64,000 nucleotides of DNA from UBA9647 sp963739335. GTDB lineage: Bacteria; Bacteroidota; Ignavibacteria; UBA10030. The translations under genes and the position numbers were made by a program. A model generated the notes under the pieces. That model was not told the DNA's origin, made no database searches, and saw only the letters and a program-made list of their open reading frames with translations. Positions within the stretch are counted from its first letter, which is position 1. Every line of letters begins with the position of its first letter. The DNA is taken from positions 76,256 to 140,255 of the forward strand of contig CAVUAC010000052.1 of NCBI GenBank assembly GCA_963739335.1, read 5' to 3'. This document shows, piece after piece, positions 1 through 9,754 of this stretch.

Positions 1-2
1 AC

Positions 3-980
3 CAGGATGAGAGAAAATTCATGCTCGAAGCGCTGCGGTGTGTCACGAAGTGTTCCGTCAACAGCGGTTCGGGGATCATGGATTTCACCGAGAATGAGGA
101 CGCCCTCAAAGCTGATATCCTTTTTGTCAACGAGGATGGTCATAGCCCGGAGAAAGAAGACTTTTGCAGAGAACACGGTATTCAATACATTGTGAGCAGG
201 AGAATCCCGCACGGCGACTTGCCTCTGCGGTCAACGACTTCACTCCGGACAGAGTGCAATATTCCATTCCGGATCGACCTGGCGGGAGGGTGGCTGGATC
301 AGCCGTACGTCTCGAAGCATCACCCTGGCGCCGTTGTGACCATTTCGATTGAGCCGACAATCGAATTCAACGACAGGAGCGGCATGGCATCGAGCACGAG
401 ACGCAGAGCTATTGAGTTGTGGCATACGGACATCCCTGCGGGTGACAAGGAAAAGCTGGCCAAGACGCTCTTCAGCTTCGAAAACCCACCGGGCACAGAA
501 ATCATTTCCGGTTCTCAAGATGCACTGGGCATTGTGATCCCGGGCTTGAACAGACTTGACTACAATGGAACGTACTGGCCATACAAGATTGAATCCATCC
601 TGGAAGAATCTGTCCTTCGTTTTGTCGAAGATCATCTCTTTCTCGTGACACTTGAGCCCCGTGATAGCACCTTTTCCGTTCTCGACGGAACAAGGATTGA
701 CGCTGCAGGTGCCAAGCGGTTGGCAGAGGCCACCGAGAACTGCTGGAATTCGATCTTGTCAAAGGATCTTGTCCAGTTTGGCAAGTTTTTCACGCATTCA
801 TTTGATGCCCAGGTGGCGATGTTCCCAAACATGGTCGACGATGGCATTCGCGCAGTCATCGAGCGTTACAGGCCAAGGGCTTTGGGCTGGAAGCTGTCCG
901 GTGCCGGTGGTGGCGGGTATCTGATTCTCGTTGCAGACAAGAAGGTCGAAAACACGATTCAAATCAAGATTCGACGATAA
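3..980 (+). CDS. Cytidylyltransferase-like/GHMP sugar kinase fusion (FKP-like), 5' end outside window
   Basis: The reading frame is open from the first bases of the window, so the true start lies upstream; 325 residues are visible. The first ~75 residues look like the end of a cytidylyltransferase-type nucleotidyltransferase domain (VNEDGHSPEK, then IPHGDLPLRSTT). This runs straight into a GHMP kinase whose N-terminal motif is IPFRIDLAGGWLDQP and whose C-terminal glycine-rich motif is LSGAGGGGYLIL. Such fusions phosphorylate and activate L-fucose-type sugars in bacteria, so a cytosolic fucokinase-like role is likely, though the exact sugar is inferred. The downstream mutarotase begins 16 nt later, which supports a deoxysugar operon. 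The visible kinase portion is short compared with full-length GHMP kinases, and the classical Pro-Xaa-Gly-Leu-(Ser)3 motif is not obvious. Confidence 0.75.
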   Translation, partial: QDERKFMLEALRCVTKCSVNSGSGIMDFTENEDALKADILFVNEDGHSPEKEDFCREHGIQYIVSRRIPHGDLPLRSTTSLRTECNIPFRIDLAGGWLDQPYVSKHHPGAVVTISIEPTIEFNDRSGMASSTRRRAIELWHTDIPAGDKEKLAKTLFSFENPPGTEIISGSQDALGIVIPGLNRLDYNGTYWPYKIESILEESVLRFVEDHLFLVTLEPRDSTFSVLDGTRIDAAGAKRLAEATENCWNSILSKDLVQFGKFFTHSFDAQVAMFPNMVDDGIRAVIERYRPRALGWKLSGAGGGGYLILVADKKVENTIQIKIRR

Positions 981-996
981 CCAGGAGGCTGATGGT

Positions 997-1338
997 ATGT
1001 CGAAACGATACTGCCTGACGCTGGATCTGAAAAATGATCCAGAACTGATTCGACAGTACAAATACTGGCATCAGGACAAGAACATCTGGCCGGAGATTCC
1101 CCGCGGTATCCGCAAGGCAGGCTTGGACGATATGGAAATCTATTTGAGGGGAACACGCATGTTCATGATCGTCGAGGCGGATGACACAGTAGATTTCAAC
1201 GTTGCGATGGCCAAGATGGCGACCCTCCCGCGGCAGAAAGAATGGGCAGCATTCGTTGCACAGTTTCAGCAGCAATTGCCCGACGCGGTGGGCGATGAGA
1301 AGTGGATGATCATGGAACGGGTTTTCAAGCTGACATAG
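997..1338 (+). CDS. rhaM: L-rhamnose mutarotase family protein (RhaM/FucM type)
   Basis: The 113-aa product matches the small RhaM/DUF718 ferredoxin-fold mutarotases: start SKRYCLTLDLK, central YWHQDKNIWPEI, then the EIYLRGTRMFMIVEAD strand and a C-terminal ERVFKLT. These enzymes interconvert alpha and beta anomers of L-rhamnose or L-fucose before isomerisation or phosphorylation in the cytosol. The start at ATG 997 is supported by AGGAGG at 983-988; a longer frame upstream would overlap the kinase gene. The two genes probably form one transcript. The neighbouring FKP-like kinase favours L-fucose, while the downstream aldolase/dehydrogenase favours rhamnose, so anomer specificity cannot be settled here. 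Confidence 0.88.
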   Translation: MSKRYCLTLDLKNDPELIRQYKYWHQDKNIWPEIPRGIRKAGLDDMEIYLRGTRMFMIVEADDTVDFNVAMAKMATLPRQKEWAAFVAQFQQQLPDAVGDEKWMIMERVFKLT

Positions 1339-1435
1339 CAAATTTTCGAGTGTCTTGGCGCATTCTCTGTCATACCCTCACGTCTTAGGAGGGTAGCCGC
1401 GCCACGGGCCATGTGCGACTGCTCACCAATGAAAG

Positions 1436-1680
1436 CCCGTCCGACGAAACGGGACGAGGTTCCGTCCCAAGAATTGGGACGAGATCTCGTCACCGAAGGT
1501 GACGGACTCGTCTCGATTCATCGAATCGAGACGGACATTTGGGAATCACATTATGCTTTCGGAACTGACACTGAAGTACTTTGTCAGACCCGCATGTTTT
1601 CGCGTTTTGTGTTCGCTCTTTGAATCCCGCTAGGAAGCGGAACCCTTGAAAGCGGGACGTCCCGCCGTTGTTGAGCGGGA
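1436..1680. repeat. Chain of overlapping palindromes (REP-like cluster)
   Basis: The 446-nt gap between the mutarotase and GH3 genes holds no convincing gene but many palindromes. Inverted arms are at 1451-1456/1463-1468, 1464-1470/1474-1480, 1478-1491 (14-bp perfect palindrome), 1489-1494/1498-1503, 1509-1519/1523-1533 (11-bp arms, 3-nt loop), 1652-1665 (14-bp perfect palindrome) and 1660-1665/1675-1680. Adjacent palindromes share arms, so alternative folds are possible. GGGACGAG occurs twice, at 1451 and 1476. Confidence 0.75.
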
Positions 1681-1784
1681 AAGCGGGCATCCAGATCGGG
1701 GATCTTGATCGTTTCTGAATGCTCGACGATACCATTTCTAAATAATGTGTTGCGGCCCCAACCATAAGCCAAGGAGTGATTGAC

Positions 1785-4304
1785 ATGTATTCAACACGAC
1801 GATTCATCACAATCATTGTCTCTGTCATTCTTGTCACCTCGACACTCAACGCACAAAACGCCCCTCGCTACAAAGACCCAGCTTCGCCTGTCGAGACAAG
1901 GGTTCAGGACTTGTTGTCCAAAATGACTCTGGAAGAAAAGGTCGATATGCTCGGCGGCGTTGAGGATTTCTACATCCGACCTAACGAGCGGTTGGGGATC
2001 CCGAAGATCAAAATGGCCGATGGTCCGCTTGGCGTCCGCAACTATGGAAAGGCAACGGCATTCCCTGGCGGCATTGCGTTTGCCGCTTCGTGGAACAAGG
2101 ACCTGACTGAACGCTTCGGCGAGGCGGTCGGCAAGGAAGCAAGGTCGAAAGGCGTGCACATCATGCTTGCGCCCGGTGTCAACATCCATCGAGCTCCGAT
2201 GTGCGGACGAAACTTCGAGTACTATGGAGAAGATCCGTATCTGGCAAGCCGAATGACCGTCGCGTACATCAAAGGTGTGCAAAGTCAAGGGGTGGTCGCC
2301 ACTGTCAAACACTACGCAGCGAACAACATGGAATATGACCGTCACCTAGCGAGCTCGGATGTTGACGAACACACACTCCGTGAAATCTACCTGCCGACGT
2401 TCAGGGCTGCCGTCGAAGAAGCACACGTCGGAGCTGTTATGAATGCCTACAATCTCTTGAACGGAGTTCACTGTTCTCAGAACGAACACCTCCTCAAAGA
2501 GATCCTGAAGGTCGACTGGAAATTCGACGGTCTGGTCATGTCCGACTGGGGTTCCACCTACGACGGCGTGGCGGCCGCCAATGCCGGCCTCGATCTCGAG
2601 ATGCCCTCCGGTGCACACATGAACCGTGACACGCTCCTTCCAGCGATCAAAGCTGGCAAGGTGAGCCTCTCGACGATCGACGACAAAGTGCGACGCATGC
2701 TCAGAGTGATGTTCCGGTTTGGATTCTTCGATCGGCCACAGCTGGATGCTTCGCTCCCCCTTTATAATCCGGAATCCAATCTCATCGCGTTGCAGGCTGC
2801 CCGGGAAGGAATCGTGCTTCTGAAAAACCGGGACAACATTCTGCCTCTCGACAGGTCCACGATACGCTCCGTCGCTGTGATTGGCCCCAATGCCTATCCG
2901 GCGGTCACGGGTGCGGGCGGAAGCTCGAGGGTGCAGCCGTTCCGTTCGGTGAGTGCACTCGATGGAATCATCGCGCTGGCAGGTGACCGAGTCAGAGTAT
3001 TCTATGCCCCGGGCGTGATGAGCGACCTCGAGCCGATTTCCCGCGCCTCCGAATTCCTGACCCTTTCGGACAAGAATGAGCTCGTTCGTGGAATGAAGGG
3101 CGAATACTTCATGAATCGGGACCTTTCCGGGACTCCCACACTGACGCGCATTGATCGTCAGATAAGCTTTGATTGGGGTGAATCGGCGCCGACTTCTGGC
3201 ATGCCGACAGATGATTTTTCCATCCGCTGGACGGGGAAAATTCGTGTGGATTCTGACAGCGAATATGAGTTCTTTGTCCGGGGTGATGATGGATACCGGC
3301 TCTTCGTCAACAACCAGCTCATCATCGACGAGTGGCACGATCAGGGATCAACGTTGAAGCAAGCCCACGTATCCCTGAAGGCGGGCGCGCTCGCAGATGT
3401 TAAGCTCGAATACTACGAGCGTGTTGGCAGCGCCGACATCGCGCTCGGGTACAAAGAGTCAGCAGATCCCAAAGAGCGGGAATCGGTTCGACTCGCTGCT
3501 CAGAGTGATGTCGCCATCGTCTGCGTGGGGTTCAACGCGATAACGGAGGGGGAAGGATTCGATCGCAGCTTCGCCCTTCCAAAGGAACAGGAAGATCTGA
3601 TCAAAGAAGTTGCCGGCGTGAACAAGAAGACGATTGTTGTGTTGACGGCTGGCGGCAACGTGGATATGTCGGGTTGGCTCAGTGATGTGGCAGGACTGAT
3701 CCATACATGGTATCCAGGTCAGGAAGGAGGCACAGCGCTGGGAGAGATTTTGTTTGGGGATATCAATCCCTCGGGCCGGCTTCCCGTAACGTTCGAGAAG
3801 CGATGGGAGGACAACGCCACCTTCCACTCGTACTATGCCAAGGACAAGAAGCTGCCATACACGGAAGCCGTATTCGTCGGCTATCGGCATTTCGACGCAA
3901 GGAACATCGAACCGCAATTCCCGTTTGGCTATGGGCTCTCGTATACAACGTTCTCGTGCAAGAATCTGAAGCTCACGCCACGCTCTGCTCCGAAGGGCAA
4001 CGTCACTGTGACAGTTGACGTGACCAACACCGGGACGCGGACGGGCGCCGAAGTCGTGCAGCTCTACGTTCGGGATGTGGAAGCCAAAGTGCCACGACCG
4101 GTCAAAGAGCTCAAAGCATTTGACAAGGTCTCGCTGAAGCCCGGTGAGACAAAGACAGTAGCGTTCCAATTGGGTGAGAGCGCATTTGCGTTCTATGATG
4201 CCGGAAGAATGAAGTGGATCACCGAGCCGGGTGCCTTTGAAATTCTTGTGGGAGGTTCTTCAAGGGACATCAAGGGGAAAGATCAGTTCACGTTGTTGAA
4301 ATAG
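1785..4304 (+). CDS. Exported GH3 beta-glycosidase with inserted PA14 domain
   Basis: An 839-aa secreted enzyme. ATG 1785 is chosen because AAGGAG lies at 1771-1776; an in-frame GTG at 1776 overlaps that site. Residues 1-24 form a signal peptide ending near LNAQ. A GH3 N-terminal barrel follows, with the nucleophile region VMSDWGSTYDG near residue 255. The GH3 C-terminal sandwich is split by a PA14 domain (about 440-560; GEYFMNRDLSGTP, FFVRGDDGYRLFVN). The protein ends in a fibronectin III-like domain (about 740-839). GH3 enzymes with this layout release terminal beta-glucose, xylose or related sugars from oligosaccharides in the periplasm. The PA14 insert probably shapes substrate choice. 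A second GH3-PA14 paralogue lies at 37449-40104. The substrate is not determined. Confidence 0.92.
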   Translation: MYSTRRFITIIVSVILVTSTLNAQNAPRYKDPASPVETRVQDLLSKMTLEEKVDMLGGVEDFYIRPNERLGIPKIKMADGPLGVRNYGKATAFPGGIAFAASWNKDLTERFGEAVGKEARSKGVHIMLAPGVNIHRAPMCGRNFEYYGEDPYLASRMTVAYIKGVQSQGVVATVKHYAANNMEYDRHLASSDVDEHTLREIYLPTFRAAVEEAHVGAVMNAYNLLNGVHCSQNEHLLKEILKVDWKFDGLVMSDWGSTYDGVAAANAGLDLEMPSGAHMNRDTLLPAIKAGKVSLSTIDDKVRRMLRVMFRFGFFDRPQLDASLPLYNPESNLIALQAAREGIVLLKNRDNILPLDRSTIRSVAVIGPNAYPAVTGAGGSSRVQPFRSVSALDGIIALAGDRVRVFYAPGVMSDLEPISRASEFLTLSDKNELVRGMKGEYFMNRDLSGTPTLTRIDRQISFDWGESAPTSGMPTDDFSIRWTGKIRVDSDSEYEFFVRGDDGYRLFVNNQLIIDEWHDQGSTLKQAHVSLKAGALADVKLEYYERVGSADIALGYKESADPKERESVRLAAQSDVAIVCVGFNAITEGEGFDRSFALPKEQEDLIKEVAGVNKKTIVVLTAGGNVDMSGWLSDVAGLIHTWYPGQEGGTALGEILFGDINPSGRLPVTFEKRWEDNATFHSYYAKDKKLPYTEAVFVGYRHFDARNIEPQFPFGYGLSYTTFSCKNLKLTPRSAPKGNVTVTVDVTNTGTRTGAEVVQLYVRDVEAKVPRPVKELKAFDKVSLKPGETKTVAFQLGESAFAFYDAGRMKWITEPGAFEILVGGSSRDIKGKDQFTLLK

Positions 4305-4323
4305 GTCAGCAAAATGCCGAGAA

Positions 4324-4352
4324 GTGCCACGCGCCTTCGAAGTGCGTGGCAC
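4324..4352. repeat. REP-like hairpin
   Basis: Perfect 9-bp inverted arms GTGCCACGC (4324-4332) and GCGTGGCAC (4344-4352) surround a loop that itself contains CTTCGAAG. It sits 20 nt after the GH3 stop and before the M24 ribosome site. It could be a REP-type repeat, an mRNA-stabilising hairpin or a weak terminator; no U-tract follows. Confidence 0.6.
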
Positions 4353-4390
4353 CTCCAGCACATCCATATCACACCAAAGGAGCCATCATC

Positions 4391-5650
4391 ATGATCTCTC
4401 GTCGCAGCTTTCTGAAGGTTGGCGGCTTGACCATCTCGACCGTCGGATTCGTGGGTGAGATGTTCTCCCGCACGGCGTCCGCACAAGAACCGAAACTCCA
4501 GAACATGGTTACTGGCGTCAAGCCGTTGGGACCGGAAGACTACGAAGAACGGCTGGAACAGGCCCGAAAGATCATGGCCAAAACAGGTATAGATGCGCTG
4601 TTCGTCAGTGGTGGATCGGATCTTGGCTACTTCACGAACGTCAACTGGTTTATCAGTGAACGGACCTTCGGAGGCCTCATCAATCGGAAGGGAAAAACGA
4701 TCTGGGTCTGGCCGGCGTTCGAAGCAGAAAGTGCTCGAGAGATGATACCGAAAGATCAGGAGCTTCGGACGTGGGAGGAGCACGAGAATCCCTTCCAGCT
4801 CATTGGGGGCGTGATGAAAGATCTCGGTGCCTCGACGGGCCGGCTCGGCATCGCCCCGGCCACCAGGAGCTTCATTGTCTTCGGCCTGCGCAAGGACGTC
4901 CTGGGCCTTGAACTTGTCAATGGTGCAGTTGTCACTGAGGGATGCAGGGGAGTGAAATTACCGAAAGAGCTTGCCTACATGGATCTCGCCAATAAGATCA
5001 CCAAGCTTGCATACAAGGAAGGATTCAGGCAACTGAAGGAGGGCATGTCGCCGCGCGATTTGTCAGGGGCGATCAGCACGGCTCACCAGCAGATGGGTGT
5101 CAGGGGAAGCGGCGGTCCGCAGTTTGGACCGAGCACGGCGTTTCCGCACGGCTCTCGCGTGCCGCGCACACTACATGACGGTGATGTGGTGATGGTCGAT
5201 GGCGGCTGCAGCGTTGAGGGATATCAGTCAGATGTTACGCGGTCTGTTGTCTTCGGCAAAGCATCCGACAAGCAGAAGGCGGTTTGGGATATCGTCAAAA
5301 AAGCGCAAGATGCTGCATTGAAAGCAGCCCGACCTGGCGTGGCGTGCGAAGAAGTTGATCGCGCCGCACGAAAAGTCATCGAAGATGCCGGCTACGGACC
5401 AGGATACAAGTACTTCACCCACAGACTCGGTCACGGAATCGGCATGGATGGACACGAGTATCCTTATCTGGTGAAGGAGAATAAGTTGAAACTGCAGCCT
5501 GGCATGACATTCAGCGATGAGCCGGGCATATACATCTACGGCGAGTTCGGCATCCGAACGGAGGATTGCTTCGTTGTGACTGAGGATGGTGGGCGTCTGT
5601 TAGGGGGTATGGAGGCAACTGCGATCGACAAGCCGTTCGGAGAGGTCTAA
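4391..5650 (+). CDS. Tat-exported M24 family metallopeptidase (Xaa-Pro aminopeptidase-like)
   Basis: A 419-aa protein starting at ATG 4391, with AAAGGAG just upstream. The N-terminus carries a twin-arginine signal (SRRSFLKVGG plus hydrophobic stretch, cleavage near ASA). An N-terminal creatinase-like domain (about 45-185) precedes the pita-bread M24 domain. Metal ligands are visible in order: the two Asp in VDGGCSVEGYQSDVT, His in HRLGHGIGMDGHEYP, Glu in SDEPGIYI and Glu in RTEDCF. The family removes N-terminal residues before proline or cleaves X-Pro dipeptides using two metal ions. Export through Tat fits a prefolded metalloenzyme. Its place among glycosidases may reflect digestion of proline-rich glycoprotein stalks, which is inference. 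Confidence 0.9.
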   Translation: MISRRSFLKVGGLTISTVGFVGEMFSRTASAQEPKLQNMVTGVKPLGPEDYEERLEQARKIMAKTGIDALFVSGGSDLGYFTNVNWFISERTFGGLINRKGKTIWVWPAFEAESAREMIPKDQELRTWEEHENPFQLIGGVMKDLGASTGRLGIAPATRSFIVFGLRKDVLGLELVNGAVVTEGCRGVKLPKELAYMDLANKITKLAYKEGFRQLKEGMSPRDLSGAISTAHQQMGVRGSGGPQFGPSTAFPHGSRVPRTLHDGDVVMVDGGCSVEGYQSDVTRSVVFGKASDKQKAVWDIVKKAQDAALKAARPGVACEEVDRAARKVIEDAGYGPGYKYFTHRLGHGIGMDGHEYPYLVKENKLKLQPGMTFSDEPGIYIYGEFGIRTEDCFVVTEDGGRLLGGMEATAIDKPFGEV

Positions 5651-5694
5651 CGTTTTCGCCAGGCCTAAACAACTGCCACGATGATCAAGATCTA

Positions 5695-6024
5695 GTGCCA
5701 GCTCCCAGATGGTACAAGCGACACCGGGCTATTCTCAATTCAGACATTATTCACCTGCGTCGGCCGGTTGGGCGTGACCTTGATTATGTTCTGCACGTCA
5801 ACCCGGAACTGAAAGAAAAAGGGCTGTTCATGGTCTATAATCCCACATCCGGTGAGATCGCCCGGTCACTTCGCATACCGCTCTATTACACAGGTGCAGA
5901 CCGCGAGGTGCGAATTCGAGAACAGGAAGGAAAACCGAAGGCGTATGCGCTCGATAGATCATATAAGATAGACCTCAGTGTGAAAATCCCCCCTTATGGC
6001 TTCTCCTGGTTTGTCATAGAATAG
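5695..6024 (+). pseudogene. C-terminal fragment of an unidentified glycosidase-like protein
   Basis: The 109-aa frame begins at a GTG without a ribosome site. It has no N-terminal domain, and the frame stays open upstream into the out-of-phase end of the M24 gene. Features include PRWYKRHRAILNSDIIHLRRP, a beta-rich stretch with VNPELKEKGLFMVYNP, and a final PYGFSWFVIE. This resembles the beta-sandwich end of large exported alpha-galactosidase-like or other retaining glycosidases, where such text is followed by a stop. I therefore read it as the stump left after deletion of a larger gene. It could be expressed only if coupled to the gene upstream. The family assignment is tentative. Confidence 0.5.
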
Positions 6025-6153
6025 ACGCGCAAACGCTGGAAAATTCAATTCTTAGGCAGTACCTTCCACTACTTCACGGACAAGCTCTTCCTGCTTGTCT
6101 TGCTTGACGCACGTCAGATGTAACCATCACCGTATTCGAAAGGTGCTCGAAGA

Positions 6154-8948
6154 ATGAAACCCTCCAAAGACCGTGTCTTTCCAATTTTTGCTCGCCTGAT
6201 CGTTTGTGGTTGTGTACTGGCATATTCTCATCTGGCAGCGGCACCACAGGAAAAGCAAGAAAAAAAGGCCGCGTCTCAGAGTGTCCTGACGCTCGAAAAC
6301 CCTCAAGTGAAATGTACTGTGCAGATCGATGGAGAAAAACTGATCTCCGATCGGCTCGAAGGCCAGCGTTCGTGGGCATCGAGTACCTGGTGGGTCCGCG
6401 GCGGCTGTCGAAACCGATGCGGATTTCGCGATTGACATGATGTACACCGATTGGGATGCACCGGGGAAAGCGAACAATGCCGACAATTTGATCACGATGA
6501 CAAAAAGCCTCTTCTCTTATCAACGAAGTGAATCGCGTGAATCGGCTGACGGGACGAAGGAGCTTGCGATGTTCTTCAAGGGAATCGGGCATTTGATCCA
6601 GCTGAAGTTGACGTACCGCCTCGAGCCAGGCTGGTTCTATGTGAAGAGAAACGTCGCGCTCCTCGATACTGCCGGCAACGGTCATTTTGTGCGCTTCTTC
6701 CTGCCGCGTGCCGGAGAGGTCTCGGGTATTCTCAAGGTAATCAAGGACGGCGGATTTGGTCAGCCGATTGCGGTACTGCTGAAGTCGGGAGGTGCGTTCT
6801 TCGGAACTGAATATCCAGCCTCCGACAACAAACTGGAAGCCAAATCGAAAGGGAAGTACTCGCTCCGATGCAGCGAGGAGTACGGGGACCGCATCGGAAA
6901 AACATGGCTTGAAAGCGATTGGGCGGTTGAGGGCGTGACACCTGATGCCAACGTGAAACTGTGGTTCTTCAAATACATCAATGATATTCGGGTCGCGCGG
7001 TTGAGACCATTTTCGCTCTACAACACGTGGTATGATCTTCGGTCGCCGGAGTATCCTCGCTGGTCGAAAGACAACGTGATGAGCATCCAGACTTCGCTGA
7101 AGATGGTCGATATTCTCCGTCGCAACATGATCGAAAAGCACAACATCAAACTCGACGCATTCGTTCTCGATGACGGTTGGGATCTCTACAAAAGTGATTG
7201 GGTCCTGCGAAAAGAGGAGTGGCCCAACGGCCTCAAACCACTGGCGGATGAACTGAAGAAGACGAACACCAGTCTCGGAATCTGGATCGGCCCGACAGGC
7301 GGGTATTCACTCCGCAACTTCCGCATCGGATGGATGAAGGATCATGGATACGAGACAGTCGGCGATATGATGTGCGTTGCGGGGAAGAATTACAGTGCAT
7401 TGTTGCGCGAGCGCGTGTCCGACTTTGTGCAAAACGAAAGCGTTGGGTATTTCAAATGGGACGGGATTCAATTCTCGTGCAGTGAGCCGAATCATGGACA
7501 TCCGATCGACGTCTACTCGCGAAGGGCCGTTCTCCAATCGGTGGCCAGCATGGCGAAAGCTGCCCGGGATCGTAACCCCGACGTGTTCCTGAATATCACC
7601 TCCGGCACATGGATGAGCCCTTGGTGGGTCAAGTACGCGAACACCATCTGGAGACAGGGAGCGGACTATGGCTTCGCGGATGTTCCATCGATCAGCATGC
7701 GCGATGGCTCCATCACGTACCGGGACTTCGTCCTGTACGAGGACTGGAAAGTGAAAGACCTCTGGTTCCCTATCGCAAACCTCATGACCCATGGCATCAT
7801 CAAAGGCAAGAATGAGTCCGTTGGGATTGCAGTCGAGCCCCTCGACAAGTTTACGGACGATGTGCTCATCTACTTTGCGATGGGGGTCGCAATGTACGAG
7901 CTGTACATTTCTCCCGACATCCTGTCCGACGGCGAGTGGAATTCGATCTCCCGTTCGATGGCATGGGCGCGCAAGAATTTCGATTTGTTGATGAATACCG
8001 AACTCATCGGCGGTAACCCGTTGAAAGGGGAAACGTACGGTTATGTCCATTTCAAAGGAAAGAGGGGGGTCATAGCTGCTCGGAACCCGGTCATCGAAGC
8101 TGCGAAGCTGAACGTTGAGCTTGCAGGTTCACAAGGCCTCGATCCGAAGGCCTCCTCGCTTGTCTTGCAACGAATCTATCCAACACGATGGACTTCGCCG
8201 AAGCTCTACAAGGCGGGCGATGTGATCACTCTGCCACTCGATGGGTTCGAAATCGCACTGTATGACCTCTATCCGATTGGCGAGGCAATAGAACCCCTTC
8301 TTGCGGGAGCAATCTATGACGTCGTCGGTCAGAAGGATGCAGCATGGAAACTGTCGATTCACAGTCCCGGATCTGATGTGAAGATTTTGAACCCTTCACT
8401 GCTGAAGTCGGGGGTGGAGGCCTCTCAATCGATTGCTCGTCTCGCGGATGCACTTAGGCGCGTACGTCCGACAGAATCTTGTGAGAGATGTCAAAGTCAG
8501 CGCTCCTCAAAATGCGCAAGCGACTCTGGCAGTGCAGTTGACGGTCGACGAAAACTCAGCCGACGGCATGGTTGCTGTGCTGCTGGCACAGGACAACTCG
8601 ACGAAGACAAAGGTTGCGCTCAAGGTGACTGCGCAGCTCGACGGTCAGAGTGCGAAGGTGTCCACCGAGCGTCAGGAAGGGAAATCCCAATGGTACAAAG
8701 TGGCTATTACGGCTGGGAAGCATGTGGTGGCATTCGACGTGGCACCGACAAAGGACAGTCTGGCCTGGCAGGGAAAAGCCACTGTTTGGTTCGTGGGACG
8801 GCAGAAGCAGAATGCGAGACCCATCGAGCTCGCCCTCAACCAGAAGCCGGCCGAGCGACCTCTACCGCCGACGGTATGGCCCGTGGGTGAAGTGCGAAAG
8901 AATCTGAAGATCGGCGAAGCCAAATTTGTCGCCGCCAAAATCAAGTAG
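6154..8948 (+). CDS. GH36-like alpha-galactosidase, interrupted by two frameshifts
   Basis: Three consecutive segments form one exported enzyme of about 930 aa. 6154 to ~6395 gives a signal peptide (IFARLIVCGCVLAYSHLAAA) and the first strand. From ~6400 to ~8430, in the next frame, comes the catalytic part. ~8433-8948 gives the C-terminal beta-sandwich and the stop. Both junctions need one extra base to be skipped, e.g. within GGG at 6374-6376 or 6392-6394. Recognisable motifs are VETDADFAIDMMYTDWDAPG, the DDGW loop in DAFVLDDGWDLY, and the presumed nucleophile in GYFKWDGIQF. The family hydrolyses terminal alpha-galactosides, but alpha-N-acetylgalactosaminidase activity is also possible for relatives. 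The catalytic segment looks intact, so sequence error is as likely as real decay. Confidence 0.72.
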
Positions 8949-8971
8949 GTCCCGACAATCAGGAATTCGAG

Positions 8972-9736
8972 ATGAAGGAAGAACCGGTGTCTCGCAGTGA
9001 CGCTCTTCTGGAGTTGTCGCATGAGCTGGGTCGTGAAGGCAGGGGATGGGCGATCCTGGGCGAGGGGAACACATCGACTCGCATCGATGCCGACACAATG
9101 CTCGTTAAGGCGAGCGGCAGCAATCTGGGGAAACTTCTGAAGGAAGACGTCGTGCAATGCCGGATGTTGCCCCTGGTCAGCTTTCTTGATAGGCATTCTG
9201 CGAGCGATCAAGAGGTGGATTCAGCTCTCTACGCCAGCCGCGTCGACCAGAATGGCAAGAAGCCATCAGTGGAAACGCTGTTTCACGCCTATCTGTTGAG
9301 TCTCCCGGGAATCGACTTCGTGGGACATACGCATGCCCCGGCCATCAACCAAATTCTCTGCTCGCCGTGGGGGAAGGAGTTTGCCCGAAGGAGAATCTTC
9401 CCCGACGAAGTCGTCTGCTGTGGAAGTGAATCGTTATTCATACTGTACACCGACCCCGGGCTGAAACTCGCCCAGGCTATACGAACGAACACCGTAACCT
9501 ATTACAAACGAAAGAGAATCTTCCCTCGAGTCATATTACTGCAGAACCACGGTATCATCACGATCGGCGGCACAGCGCAAGCGGTCCTGGCTGCGATGAT
9601 GATGGCCGAAAAGGCGGCAACGATCTGGATTGGGGCAGCTGCATTGGGCGGCCCCACGTTCATGACCAAGGCGCAGGTCGACCGCATCGCCTCCAGGCAA
9701 GATGAAGAAGTTCGGCGACGTGCGATGAAACTCTGA
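8972..9736 (+). CDS. Class II aldolase/adducin family protein
   Basis: 254 aa, a single class II aldolase domain without signal peptide. The substrate-binding loop GEGNTSTRIDADTMLVKASG, the zinc pair in VGHTHAPA and the third zinc ligand in LQNHGII are present. The family cleaves or epimerises phosphorylated ketoses such as fuculose-1-P, rhamnulose-1-P or ribulose-5-P. The gene lies 23 nt after the GH36-like gene and 18 nt before the bifunctional aldolase, so one operon is likely. Because the next gene already supplies rhamnulose-1-P aldolase activity, this one may act on a different acid or sugar phosphate, such as L-fuculose-1-P. That is inference. Confidence 0.85.
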   Translation: MKEEPVSRSDALLELSHELGREGRGWAILGEGNTSTRIDADTMLVKASGSNLGKLLKEDVVQCRMLPLVSFLDRHSASDQEVDSALYASRVDQNGKKPSVETLFHAYLLSLPGIDFVGHTHAPAINQILCSPWGKEFARRRIFPDEVVCCGSESLFILYTDPGLKLAQAIRTNTVTYYKRKRIFPRVILLQNHGIITIGGTAQAVLAAMMMAEKAATIWIGAAALGGPTFMTKAQVDRIASRQDEEVRRRAMKL

Positions 9737-9754
9737 GGGCTAAGGGAGAAAAAC

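Noticed and set aside
2346..3338. Long minus-strand frame (330 codons) opposite the GH3 gene
   Set aside because: It has no recognisable domains or ribosome site and is fully antisense to conserved GH3 sequence; it is a codon-bias shadow.
6074..7141. Minus-strand frame of 355 codons opposite the GH36-like gene
   Set aside because: No motifs; mirrors the coding strand of a conserved enzyme.
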